Position numbers and translations under genes: made by a program. The notes beneath the pieces are model-generated. The model saw only the letters and a program-made list of their open reading frames with translations. It was not told the DNA's origin and did no database searches. Below, piece by piece: positions 1 through 5,896 of a stretch of 5,946 nucleotides of DNA (the first letter of the stretch is position 1; every line of letters begins with the position of its first letter). Source of the stretch: CAZJHX01 sp964545715 (GTDB lineage: Bacteria > Myxococcota_A > UBA9042 > GCA-2863065); the NCBI GenBank assembly GCA_964545715.1, contig CAZJHX010000283.1, positions 1 to 5,946 on the forward strand. The letters are read 5' to 3'.

Positions 1-1
1 C

Positions 2-187
2 CACCGATATCCCAAGGACTGGCTGGACCCATACTCCACGTGCCTGGAGTTCGAGGGCTGGCGCGAGCACCCGGTCCCCTCAGAACACGCCATATGCCTG
101 GACCGCGCCCCACCGAGCACGTGGCTGCGACGCGAAGGCTGGCGAAAACACGGGCTCATCCCGATCGCTGAGCTACCGCGCCCCTAG
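2..187 (+). CDS. C-terminal 61 residues of an unrecognised protein (5' end outside window)
   Basis: An open frame runs from the window edge to a TAG stop at 185-187. By my count 48 of its 61 codons end in G or C, which fits a real gene in this genome. The fragment is rich in Trp, Arg, Pro and His, has no hydrophobic segment, and ends IAELPRP. It contains two copies of an EGWR(E/K)H motif about 33 residues apart (FEGWREHPVP and REGWRKHGLIP). I do not recognise the family; the start and most of the protein lie upstream. Its stop overlaps the stop of the convergent secreted-protein gene in the palindrome CTAG at 184-187, so no terminator can fit between the genes. The reading frame is well supported; function is unknown. 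Confidence 0.7.
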   Translation, partial: HRYPKDWLDPYSTCLEFEGWREHPVPSEHAICLDRAPPSTWLRREGWRKHGLIPIAELPRP

Positions 188-2577
188 TTGCAGGGACACC
201 CGCTGCAGTTGGACGAGTTGCCGCACCCGTTGGAACAGTCGGGCCCTGTCAGCTGTGAGCAGACGCCGCTGACCTGGCAAGACGGCAGCGCCGGGTTCTT
301 GTACGCCTCGAACTTGTGCGCGCAGGTCAGGCTGCTCGCGTCCAGCTGGCTGAGCAGCGTGTTGTACTCCACCCGGATGTGGTCCGACGTCTCGAGCGAT
401 GGCACGAGCAGCGCCGCCAAGACGGGATTCTGGCTAACCCATAGCGCGTAATGCAGGTTCTTGTTCTCGGTGGCCTCCACAAGCGTCTTCAGCTTCGGCA
501 TGCCGATCGTCTCCAAGAGGCTATTGTCGCGAATGATGACGGCCGCGTGATCGGGACCGCTGTACGGTCGGTCCCAGGTGGACGCGATCGACTCCAGATT
601 GTCGAGCTGCAAGGTCGTGAGCACCGCGTTGTCCCTCACCCGCAGGATAGACCCCACCTCGGTGAGCCCACTGAATGCGGGCAAGCTCGTCAGCGCCGGA
701 TTGTCTCGAATGGTCATGTTCTTGATCGACTTGATGCCGTTCCACCAATCGCCGGTAAGGGACTGCATGGTGTCGTTCTCGTAAATGCTCAGGGACCCGA
801 TCGTGGCGGGCATGCCGACAAAGCTGAAATCCGGGGCGGCCCCATCCTCTCTTAGGGCGAAGGACGTATTCGTCTCCATCTTCGGGGCCAGTATCGAACT
901 CAACTTCGGGTTCGGACCCTTCGTATCGTAGGGGCTGGTCAACTGGTAGGTGACGTAATACCGGCCCAACGTGATGCCTGATGCGTGAACCAACTCAGGC
1001 ATTGAGACACTCTCCAGCAGCTCGTTGTCCGCCAGGCTCAGCCCGGTCAACGCCTTCAGACCCGGAAGCGAAAGGCTGGTCAAAGCGGGGTTCCCGGCCG
1101 CACCGATGGCCAAGGTGGACGCGGCGGGCAGACTCACGCTGTCGAGCACCTCGTTGTTGACGATCCCGAAGTGCGACCCTTTGAAGTTGCTCAGCGTCAC
1201 CGATTTGAGCTTCTCGTTGTTGTAGATGCCCACCTCGCAAGAGCGCAGCGCGTCACCCGTGATGGTCTCGATGAACTTCGATCCGTAGATTTGCAGCCGG
1301 GTGCAGAACTTCAGATTGCCCAGGTCCAGGTTTGTGACGGTGACATTCGTGATGATGATCTTCCCGGTCACCTCCACCAGCGCTTGGAGCTTGTCCAGGT
1401 CACCGTCGTCGTTGACGTATAGATCACCGACGTGCACCGCCCACGGCGAGCCACCGCCGGCATCCCCGCCATTGCCCCCGCCCGCACCAGCCAGCTGCAC
1501 CTTCACCGCCGGGCTGCCCGGCGAGCTAATCGTCGCCGTCCCGTCACCGTTGTTCTCGATGACGCAGGAGCTGCCCGCGGGGCCCTCCAGACCGGCGATC
1601 GGTCCGGCCCACGTGCCGCTCTTGTTGATGACGGTGTTGCCCGCAAAGCTCAGGCCTCCCTCCGCGTCGAGGTCCAGGTTGCCGAGGACTGCGGGCTTGC
1701 CGGTGATGGCCCCGTAGTCGCCTGAGAAGTGCGGGCCTGAGGTGTATCCGGCGGCATCCAGGTAGACCTGAACCTTGGCGTTCGTGTAGTGCGGGCCCGG
1801 CTGATAGCCGAGGGTGTCCAGCAGCGCCTGCACCTGGGCATCCGCATAGGGCGCACCCGGGACGAAACCGTTGTCAGCCAGGTAGGCGGCGACATCTCCA
1901 TCGGTGTACGAGGCGCCTGGCGCGTAGCCCTGGTCCACCAGGTAGGCCTGCACCTGGTCGTCGCCGTAGCACGGCAGGGCGCAGAAGCCGCTCAGGTCCG
2001 GCGTGCCTTCCAGATCGCTGTATTGGCCGGAGAAGGCGGCCACGCCCTTGTCGTCCAGCAGCGCCTCGACGTCGGCGTCCCCGTAACACGGAGCCTCGCA
2101 ATAGCCCTTGGTCTCCAGCGCCGCCATGGTGACGTAGTCGGCGGCCGGCGTCCCACCGAGCGTCGCGGCGTCCTCGGCCACGCCGGCCACATCCGCGCGC
2201 ATGGCGAACGCCGCAGAGACCAGCTGTGGTCGCGGCAACAGCTCCGCGTCGCCGTTGATCGACATCCCCAGATACAGCTCGCCGCCTTCCAGGACGGCCG
2301 TCGCCATGACGGTCTTCTCGCCCAGGCGCACGTCGATCAGCCCATGGGTGATCGGTACGGCTACATGCGTCTCTTCCCACAGCGCCTGGCCGCCTTCGCT
2401 CAGCTCGTGCAAACGAAACGTGATGTCGTACTGCTGCGCGCAGCTCACCGCGTCAGGGCAGTCCACCGCCTCGCCGGCGCCGTCGGTCAGGTACCCCTGA
2501 TAGTGCAACACCTTGGGGACCTCGGCGGTCGCGGTCAGCGCCAGCGACGTGATCAAGATCGTCAGGGTGGTCTTCAT
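184..2577 (-). CDS. Secreted repeat protein with fibre-like N-terminus, receptor-L/LRR-like solenoid and Cys-rich tail (797 aa)
   Basis: The frame stays open upstream of 2577, but that ATG is chosen because it begins a signal peptide (MKTTLTILITSLALTATA, likely cleavage after Ala18), has GGGAG seven bases upstream, and overlaps the upstream gene's stop as ATGA. Layout by residue: 23-128, a domain with LHYQGYLTDGAG, YDITFRL and LPRPQLVSAAFAMRA, seen in many bacterial surface proteins and resembling tail-fibre modules; 159-281, Cys-containing and then 20-residue tandem repeats, flanked by two phage-fibre-like motifs (SGQYSDLEGTPDL at 183-195, SGDYGAITGKPAV at 285-297); 363-377, a Gly-rich linker; about 380-765, an L-domain/leucine-rich-like solenoid with recurring 'NxxLxSLxLPxL' units; 767-797, seven Cys in 31 residues. 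It probably acts at the cell surface or outside the cell, in binding or adhesion. No enzymatic motif is visible. The partner lipoprotein is encoded immediately upstream. The exact ligand and function cannot be told. Confidence 0.88.
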   Translation of the reverse strand: MKTTLTILITSLALTATAEVPKVLHYQGYLTDGAGEAVDCPDAVSCAQQYDITFRLHELSEGGQALWEETHVAVPITHGLIDVRLGEKTVMATAVLEGGELYLGMSINGDAELLPRPQLVSAAFAMRADVAGVAEDAATLGGTPAADYVTMAALETKGYCEAPCYGDADVEALLDDKGVAAFSGQYSDLEGTPDLSGFCALPCYGDDQVQAYLVDQGYAPGASYTDGDVAAYLADNGFVPGAPYADAQVQALLDTLGYQPGPHYTNAKVQVYLDAAGYTSGPHFSGDYGAITGKPAVLGNLDLDAEGGLSFAGNTVINKSGTWAGPIAGLEGPAGSSCVIENNGDGTATISSPGSPAVKVQLAGAGGGNGGDAGGGSPWAVHVGDLYVNDDGDLDKLQALVEVTGKIIITNVTVTNLDLGNLKFCTRLQIYGSKFIETITGDALRSCEVGIYNNEKLKSVTLSNFKGSHFGIVNNEVLDSVSLPAASTLAIGAAGNPALTSLSLPGLKALTGLSLADNELLESVSMPELVHASGITLGRYYVTYQLTSPYDTKGPNPKLSSILAPKMETNTSFALREDGAAPDFSFVGMPATIGSLSIYENDTMQSLTGDWWNGIKSIKNMTIRDNPALTSLPAFSGLTEVGSILRVRDNAVLTTLQLDNLESIASTWDRPYSGPDHAAVIIRDNSLLETIGMPKLKTLVEATENKNLHYALWVSQNPVLAALLVPSLETSDHIRVEYNTLLSQLDASSLTCAHKFEAYKNPALPSCQVSGVCSQLTGPDCSNGCGNSSNCSGCPCN
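1735..1974 (-). repeat. Four tandem 20-residue repeats inside the secreted protein
   Basis: This stretch encodes residues 202-281. Four units of exactly 20 residues follow one another: PCYGDDQVQAYLVDQGYAPG, ASYTDGDVAAYLADNGFVPG, APYADAQVQALLDTLGYQPG and PHYTNAKVQVYLDAAGYTSG. The shared pattern is xxY(T/A/G)(D/N)xxVxxxLxxxG(Y/F)x(P/S)G. A related half-unit (YCEAPCYGDADVEALLDDKG) lies earlier, at residues 159-178. The nucleotide copies have diverged, so this is an old protein repeat rather than a recent DNA slippage. The function is not known; a stalk or spacer is plausible. Confidence 0.85.
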
Positions 2578-3695
2578 GGCGTGTCTCCCGGGTCCGCGAC
2601 CAGCCGGTGCTGGATCGTGAGCGCACCATCGGTCGCGGTGCCGATGATCCGTGGTGTTCCAATGGAGTGACGCACAAAGTGGGTGCCGTCGTCGCTGTTC
2701 AGCCCAAAACCGTCGCCGAAGCGCTGTCCGCGCACAAAAAAGGCGCACTGCTCGTCCACGGCGCCGTCGCAGTCGTTGTCCAGCCCATCGCAGCTCAGCT
2801 CCTGGAGCTCAAAACCCGCAACGGTCGAGTAGTCCGGCTCCTGCCAGCCCGCCTCGCCCGCGCACGTCTTATGGGCCTGCGCGCAAACCCCCACGCTGTT
2901 GTCCGCGGGCGGTGCCGGGTTCGCCGCGTCCGAGCCATCGCCCTCCAGCCCCTCGTCCGAGACGCCGTCGCAGTTGTTGTCCGCTCCGTCACACACTTCG
3001 GCGGCGGGTGTCGACGCGCTGCACACCGACAAGCCCTGCGGATCGCAAGATCGGGTCCCCTCACAGCTGCCGTGTTCGTTGCTGATCTCACACCGCGTCG
3101 TCGCCTGCACTTCGACGGCCTGCGCCGAGCATGCGCACACACCGTCCGACCTCACGCATTGCCCCTCGGTGCACCCAAAGCCAGGAGGACAGTCGGCATC
3201 GACCAGGCACAGCGCCCCACAAAAGGCGCCCTGCTCGCCGTAGTCCACACACTTGGAGTCCACGGGCCCGCAGTCGGCCGTCGACAAGCACGGACGGCAC
3301 AGATCCACCCACTGCGGAACACAGATGAACGTGATGTCGCTGCCCACGTTGGTGACGCCCTTGCACGCCCATCCGGCCGGACAGTTTTCCACACACGCCT
3401 GCGTGCACACCGAGCCGCCGTCCGCGTCCTCGATGCACCAGCCGCTGGCGCAGTCCGTGTTTTCGGTGCACGGACAGCCCGGACCAGCCTTCTGCGCGCG
3501 GGTCTCCTCGCACTCGCCCCACGGCAGCGTGGCGGGCTCGACCGTGTCGGGTTGTTCAGGCGGGGGGCGTCGCCGGTCATCCGACGTCTGCTCAGGCGTC
3601 TCGGGCTGCTCGGTGGCGGAGGCGACGTTCTTCTCGGTGCACCCCGACACCCACAAAAGTGCCGTCAGCAACCCCAAAAACCTCACAATCCGCAT
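2574..3695 (-). CDS. Cys-rich outer-surface lipoprotein with two MopE-type metal-binding motifs (373 aa)
   Basis: The protein opens with a lipoprotein signal peptide ending in the lipobox VSGC (Cys19). Thr at +2 gives no obvious inner-membrane retention signal, so export to the outer membrane is likely. A Glu/Pro-rich tether follows (about 24-57). Residues 62-225 are Cys-rich, with patterns such as CPCTENTDCASGWC and CVENCPAGWAC typical of deltaproteobacterial surface lipoproteins. Two MopE/'putative metal-binding' motifs follow: CDGADNNCDGVSDE (235-248) and CDGLDNDCDGAVDE (302-315), whose clustered Asp/Asn suggest calcium or copper binding. There are 32 Cys besides the lipidated one, an even number that suits disulfides. 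The last 55 residues lack Cys. The stop codon TGA overlaps the start of the 797-residue gene by four bases, indicating coupled translation and a joint role. The role is probably structural or ligand binding; no catalytic site is visible. Confidence 0.9.
   Translation of the reverse strand: MRIVRFLGLLTALLWVSGCTEKNVASATEQPETPEQTSDDRRRPPPEQPDTVEPATLPWGECEETRAQKAGPGCPCTENTDCASGWCIEDADGGSVCTQACVENCPAGWACKGVTNVGSDITFICVPQWVDLCRPCLSTADCGPVDSKCVDYGEQGAFCGALCLVDADCPPGFGCTEGQCVRSDGVCACSAQAVEVQATTRCEISNEHGSCEGTRSCDPQGLSVCSASTPAAEVCDGADNNCDGVSDEGLEGDGSDAANPAPPADNSVGVCAQAHKTCAGEAGWQEPDYSTVAGFELQELSCDGLDNDCDGAVDEQCAFFVRGQRFGDGFGLNSDDGTHFVRHSIGTPRIIGTATDGALTIQHRLVADPGDTP
2585..2589 (-). promoter_or_regulatory. 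Ribosome binding site for the 797-aa secreted protein
   Basis: On the minus strand GGGAG sits seven bases before the ATG at 2577, inside the 3' end of the lipoprotein gene. It decides the start in favour of this ATG over an upstream in-frame start that would add 57 Arg-rich residues and bury the signal peptide. It is the only clear Shine-Dalgarno site before any of the four complete genes. Confidence 0.65.
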
Positions 3696-3701
3696 GGGTC
3701 G

Positions 3702-3730
3702 AGTCTACGAGCGCCCGACCCCGATGTCGA
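3702..3730 (-). promoter_or_regulatory. Sigma70-type promoter for the lipoprotein/secreted-protein operon, predicted leaderless
   Basis: On the minus strand TCGACA (3730-3725, five of six bases of TTGACA) is followed by a 17-base spacer and TAGACT (3707-3702, four of six of TATAAT). Only six bases separate the -10 box from the ATG at 3695, so transcription should start at or within a base or so of the A of the start codon. No Shine-Dalgarno sequence precedes that ATG, which fits a leaderless message. The element sits in the 45-base gap after the reductase stop, so the surface operon could be transcribed separately from the reductase gene upstream. This is motif matching by eye and is not proven. 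Confidence 0.5.
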
Positions 3731-3740
3731 TCGGCCTGGA

Positions 3741-4757
3741 TCAGGGGATCAGCAGCACTTTCCCGAAGTTCTTCCGGTCCTGGATGTAGGCGTGCGCGTC
3801 ACCGGCCTGGTCGAAGGGGAAGGTCTTGTCGACCTGGGGCTCAAACGTGCCGTCCGCGACCAGCTCCAGGACCCGGCGAAGGTGCTCGGACAGCTCATCG
3901 ATGCGGTGCCACAGATGGCCCAGGTTGAAGCCGAAGACGCCCTTGTTGTCGTCCATCAGCTGCAGCGGACCGAAGCGCCGCAGGCCCATCAGGCCCTTCA
4001 GCGCCGCAAAGATGCTGCGCTTCTGGCCCGGAGCGAAGCTGGAGGCGCCAAACATGAAGAGCCGGCCCATGTCGCCCAGCGAGCGGTAGCTCTTGCCAAA
4101 CGAGGCGCCGCCGACGGCGTCCAGCGCGATGTCCACGCCTTTGCCGTCCGTGAGGCGCTTGATCTCGGCCTCGAAGTCCTGGGTGCGGTAGTCGATGCAG
4201 TGATCGACACCGCGCTCCTTGAGGCGCTCGTGCTTGGGGCCGCTGGCCGTCCCGTAAACCGTCGCGCCCCGCCACTTGCAGATCTGCAGCGCGGCCTGGC
4301 CGACTCCGCCGCCGACGGCGTGGATCAGCGCGCTCTCGCCCGGGCGCAGGTTGCCCAGCGTGATCAGCTGCAGCCAGGCCGTGAGGTAGTTCACCGGGAT
4401 GGCCGCCGCCGCCTCGAAGCCCAGGCTGTCCGGCAGCTTGGAGACGTGCCCGGCGGGCGTGATGACATGACTGCTGTACCCGCCGAAGCGGGTCGCCGCC
4501 AGAACCCGATCGCCCTCTGCAAAGTCGGTCACGCCCTTGCCGACCGCCTCGATCGTGCCCGAGACCTCGTAGCCCACCACGGCCGGGAGTGGAGGCGCGT
4601 CCGGGTAGAGCCCCATGCGCGCCATGATGTCGGCGAAGTTGATGCCCGCGGCCGCGGTCGCGATGCGCACCTCGCCGTCACCCGGATCCGGCGTCGCCGC
4701 CTCGAGCACCTGCAGCACGTCGGGGGCGCCTGTCTTTGTGATCCATACCTGCTTCAT
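3741..4757 (-). CDS. Zinc-less MDR-family quinone oxidoreductase, VAT1-like (338 aa)
   Basis: This is a medium-chain dehydrogenase/reductase of the NADPH:quinone reductase type. Such enzymes use NADPH to reduce quinones or activated alkenes in the cytoplasm. Visible landmarks: an N-terminal GroES-like half with INFADIMARMGLYP (39-52) and GYEVSGTIEAVGKGV (62-76); the nucleotide-binding loop HAVGGGVGQAA (146-156); and YGTASGPKH (168-176), as in NADPH-preferring members. It lacks the catalytic zinc ligands and the four-Cys structural-zinc lobe of alcohol dehydrogenases. IPVNYLTAW, FGPLQLMDDNKGVFGFNLG and the C-terminal KNFGKVLLIP resemble the VAT1 branch closely. Length is normal. The ATG at 4757 fits the family N-terminus (MKQVWITKTG); an in-frame ATG at 4775 would add six residues. 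The gene is divergent from the hydrolase. The substrate is unknown. Confidence 0.92.
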   Translation of the reverse strand: MKQVWITKTGAPDVLQVLEAATPDPGDGEVRIATAAAGINFADIMARMGLYPDAPPLPAVVGYEVSGTIEAVGKGVTDFAEGDRVLAATRFGGYSSHVITPAGHVSKLPDSLGFEAAAAIPVNYLTAWLQLITLGNLRPGESALIHAVGGGVGQAALQICKWRGATVYGTASGPKHERLKERGVDHCIDYRTQDFEAEIKRLTDGKGVDIALDAVGGASFGKSYRSLGDMGRLFMFGASSFAPGQKRSIFAALKGLMGLRRFGPLQLMDDNKGVFGFNLGHLWHRIDELSEHLRRVLELVADGTFEPQVDKTFPFDQAGDAHAYIQDRKNFGKVLLIP

Positions 4758-4786
4758 GGGGCGCGATACTGGCATACTCGCCCACG
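4758..4786. promoter_or_regulatory. 29-base divergent intergenic region between reductase and hydrolase
   Basis: Both genes must be started from this very short gap or from promoters inside each other's 5' coding ends. It holds a direct repeat of ATACT (4766-4770 and 4774-4778). On the plus strand this gives two weak -10-like hexamers, GATACT (4765-4770) and CATACT (4773-4778), each four of six bases. No convincing -35 box was found; TCCATA at 4742-4747, 17 bases before GATACT, is only three of six. Neither ATG has a Shine-Dalgarno site, so short-leader or leaderless messages are likely. The repeated ATACT could also be part of an operator. Confidence 0.35.
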
Positions 4787-5722
4787 ATGCAGCCATCGAA
4801 ACCGTTCGTCCGCGGGCCCTACAAGGGGCTGCCCGACACTCCACACCGCCCGCATCATTACGGCGACACCGAGATCGTCGAGGTGCCGGTGGAGGCCGAC
4901 GGCTGGCCCACCACACAGGCGCACGTGCGTAAGATGGGCTCGGGGCCGCCGCTGCTGCTGATCCACGGGCTGATGACCAGCAGCTACTCCTGGCGCTACG
5001 CATTCGGGCCGCTCTCCAAGCACTTCACCTGCTATGCGCCCGATCTGCCGGGCGCCGGACGCAGCGACAAGCCGATCGAGCCCAGCTACGAGCCCGCCGC
5101 GTTGGGGCGCTGGATCGCTGGACTACAGTGCGCCCTGGACATCCGCGGCTGCGACGGGATCGGCAACTCGATGGGCGGCTACATCTGCATGCGGCTGGCC
5201 CTGGACGATCCCGGCGCGCTGAAACGACTGCTCAATCTGCACTCGCCCGGCGTCCCCGAAGCCCGCATCACCGCGCTGTCGATCGCGCTGTCCATCCCCG
5301 GCAGCCACGCCCTGCTTCGCTGGCTGGTGCACCGCGATCCGCTCAAATGGGTGCACCGCAACGTCCACTACTACGACGAGTCCTACAAGAGCATCGAAGA
5401 GGCGCATGAGTACGGCGATCCGCTCGCGGACTACGCTGGTGCGCAGGCGCTGGTGAAGTATCTGGGCGAGACGATGGCGCCGGGCCCGATGCGAGAGCTC
5501 CACCTGGACCTGACCCGCCTCCGCGAGGCCGGCGACGGCTTTCCCGTACCGCTGCTGCTGGTCTACAGCGAGCGCGATCCGATGGTGCCGCCACGCTTCG
5601 GCGACGTCTTTGCAAAAGCCATCCCGGACGCCAGACTGGTCCGCATGAGCGAGGCCTCGCATTTCGCCCACGTGGACGCCACCGACCGCTTCTGCGAGAT
5701 CGCCCTGGAGTTTCTCAGCTAA
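4787..5722 (+). CDS. Alpha/beta-fold hydrolase (311 aa)
   Basis: This is a cytoplasmic-type alpha/beta hydrolase with no signal peptide. The catalytic elements are in order: oxyanion-hole motif LLLIHGLM (56-63, His60-Gly61), nucleophile elbow GNSMGG with Ser128, acid Asp264 in YSERDPMVPP, and the likely catalytic His292 in ASHFAHVD (His295 is the less likely alternative). YAPDLPGAGRSDKP (83-96) is the usual strand-4 loop. A helical cap lies at about 155-240. The length is normal for esterase, epoxide-hydrolase or haloalkane-dehalogenase relatives. A Ser nucleophile argues against the last two, which use Asp, and favours an esterase, lipase or C-C bond hydrolase. The start is the first ATG of the frame, and the N-terminal 50 residues form the usual leading beta strands. 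The gene is divergent from the reductase; shared metabolism is possible but unproven. Its TAA stop lies in a large inverted repeat. Confidence 0.92.
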   Translation: MQPSKPFVRGPYKGLPDTPHRPHHYGDTEIVEVPVEADGWPTTQAHVRKMGSGPPLLLIHGLMTSSYSWRYAFGPLSKHFTCYAPDLPGAGRSDKPIEPSYEPAALGRWIAGLQCALDIRGCDGIGNSMGGYICMRLALDDPGALKRLLNLHSPGVPEARITALSIALSIPGSHALLRWLVHRDPLKWVHRNVHYYDESYKSIEEAHEYGDPLADYAGAQALVKYLGETMAPGPMRELHLDLTRLREAGDGFPVPLLLVYSERDPMVPPRFGDVFAKAIPDARLVRMSEASHFAHVDATDRFCEIALEFLS

Positions 5723-5896
5723 TACGCCGCCACAGGTATTTTGACCGGCTGGAGCGGGCGCTTATTGCGGCCAGCCCTCGGAAGTTCGCTGCGCCCGCCT
5801 CGACGGGCCCAGGGGCCCGCCTTCGTTGGCTTCCGAGCACTGGCCGCAATAATCACCGCGCTCCAACCAATCAAAATCCCTGCGTCGGCGTACTAG
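5719..5896. repeat. Long imperfect inverted repeat between convergent genes, containing both stop codons
   Basis: The left arm (5719-5784) and the reverse complement of the right arm (5830-5896) align with 12 mismatches and one single-base gap by hand, about 80% identity. The longest identical runs are TTATTGCGGCCAG and CTCGGAAG. The outer ends read CTAATACGCCG and CTAGTACGCCG, so the TAA of the hydrolase and the TAG of the minus-strand gene occupy matching positions. A central stretch of 45 bases holds a second hairpin, CGGGCCC-AG-GGGCCCG (5804-5819). No U-tract follows the structure on either strand, so it is not a textbook intrinsic terminator. It may end transcription in both directions, protect 3' ends, or be a palindromic element repeated elsewhere. 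The 170 bases between the two stops hold no plausible gene. Confidence 0.8.

Noticed and set aside
189..207. Small hairpin TGCAG/CTGCA just after the plus-strand stop at 187, as a terminator
   Set aside because: Only five pairs with a nine-base loop, no T-run, and the sequence is coding for the Cys-rich tail on the other strand.
1789..2670. 293-codon plus-strand open frame opposite the secreted-protein gene
   Set aside because: Low-complexity Arg/Val/His-rich translation with no motif; the minus-strand frame has a signal peptide, repeats and an SD site.
2578..2748. 57-residue N-terminal extension of the secreted protein
   Set aside because: The extension is Arg/His-rich, overlaps the lipoprotein gene and would place the signal peptide internally; the GGGAG-preceded ATG at 2577 is better.
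3696..3721. Inverted repeat GGGTCG (3696-3701) / CGACCC (3716-3721) as an operator
   Set aside because: Six-base arms over a 14-base gap are easily expected by chance in GC-rich DNA, and no regulator gene is nearby.
4758..4775. Alternative reductase start at 4775 adding MPVSRP
   Set aside because: No better ribosome site, and the family N-terminus normally begins at the equivalent of MKQVWITKTG; it is kept only as a possibility.
2607..4961. 784-codon open frame on the plus strand opposite the lipoprotein and reductase
   Set aside because: It runs antisense through two well-supported genes and their intergenic gap, is rich in Arg, Ala, Val and His with no recognisable domain, and is expected from GC-rich codon bias on the opposite strand.
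5123..5671. 182-codon minus-strand open frame opposite the hydrolase
   Set aside because: It lies entirely antisense to a gene with a complete catalytic triad and shows no motif of its own.
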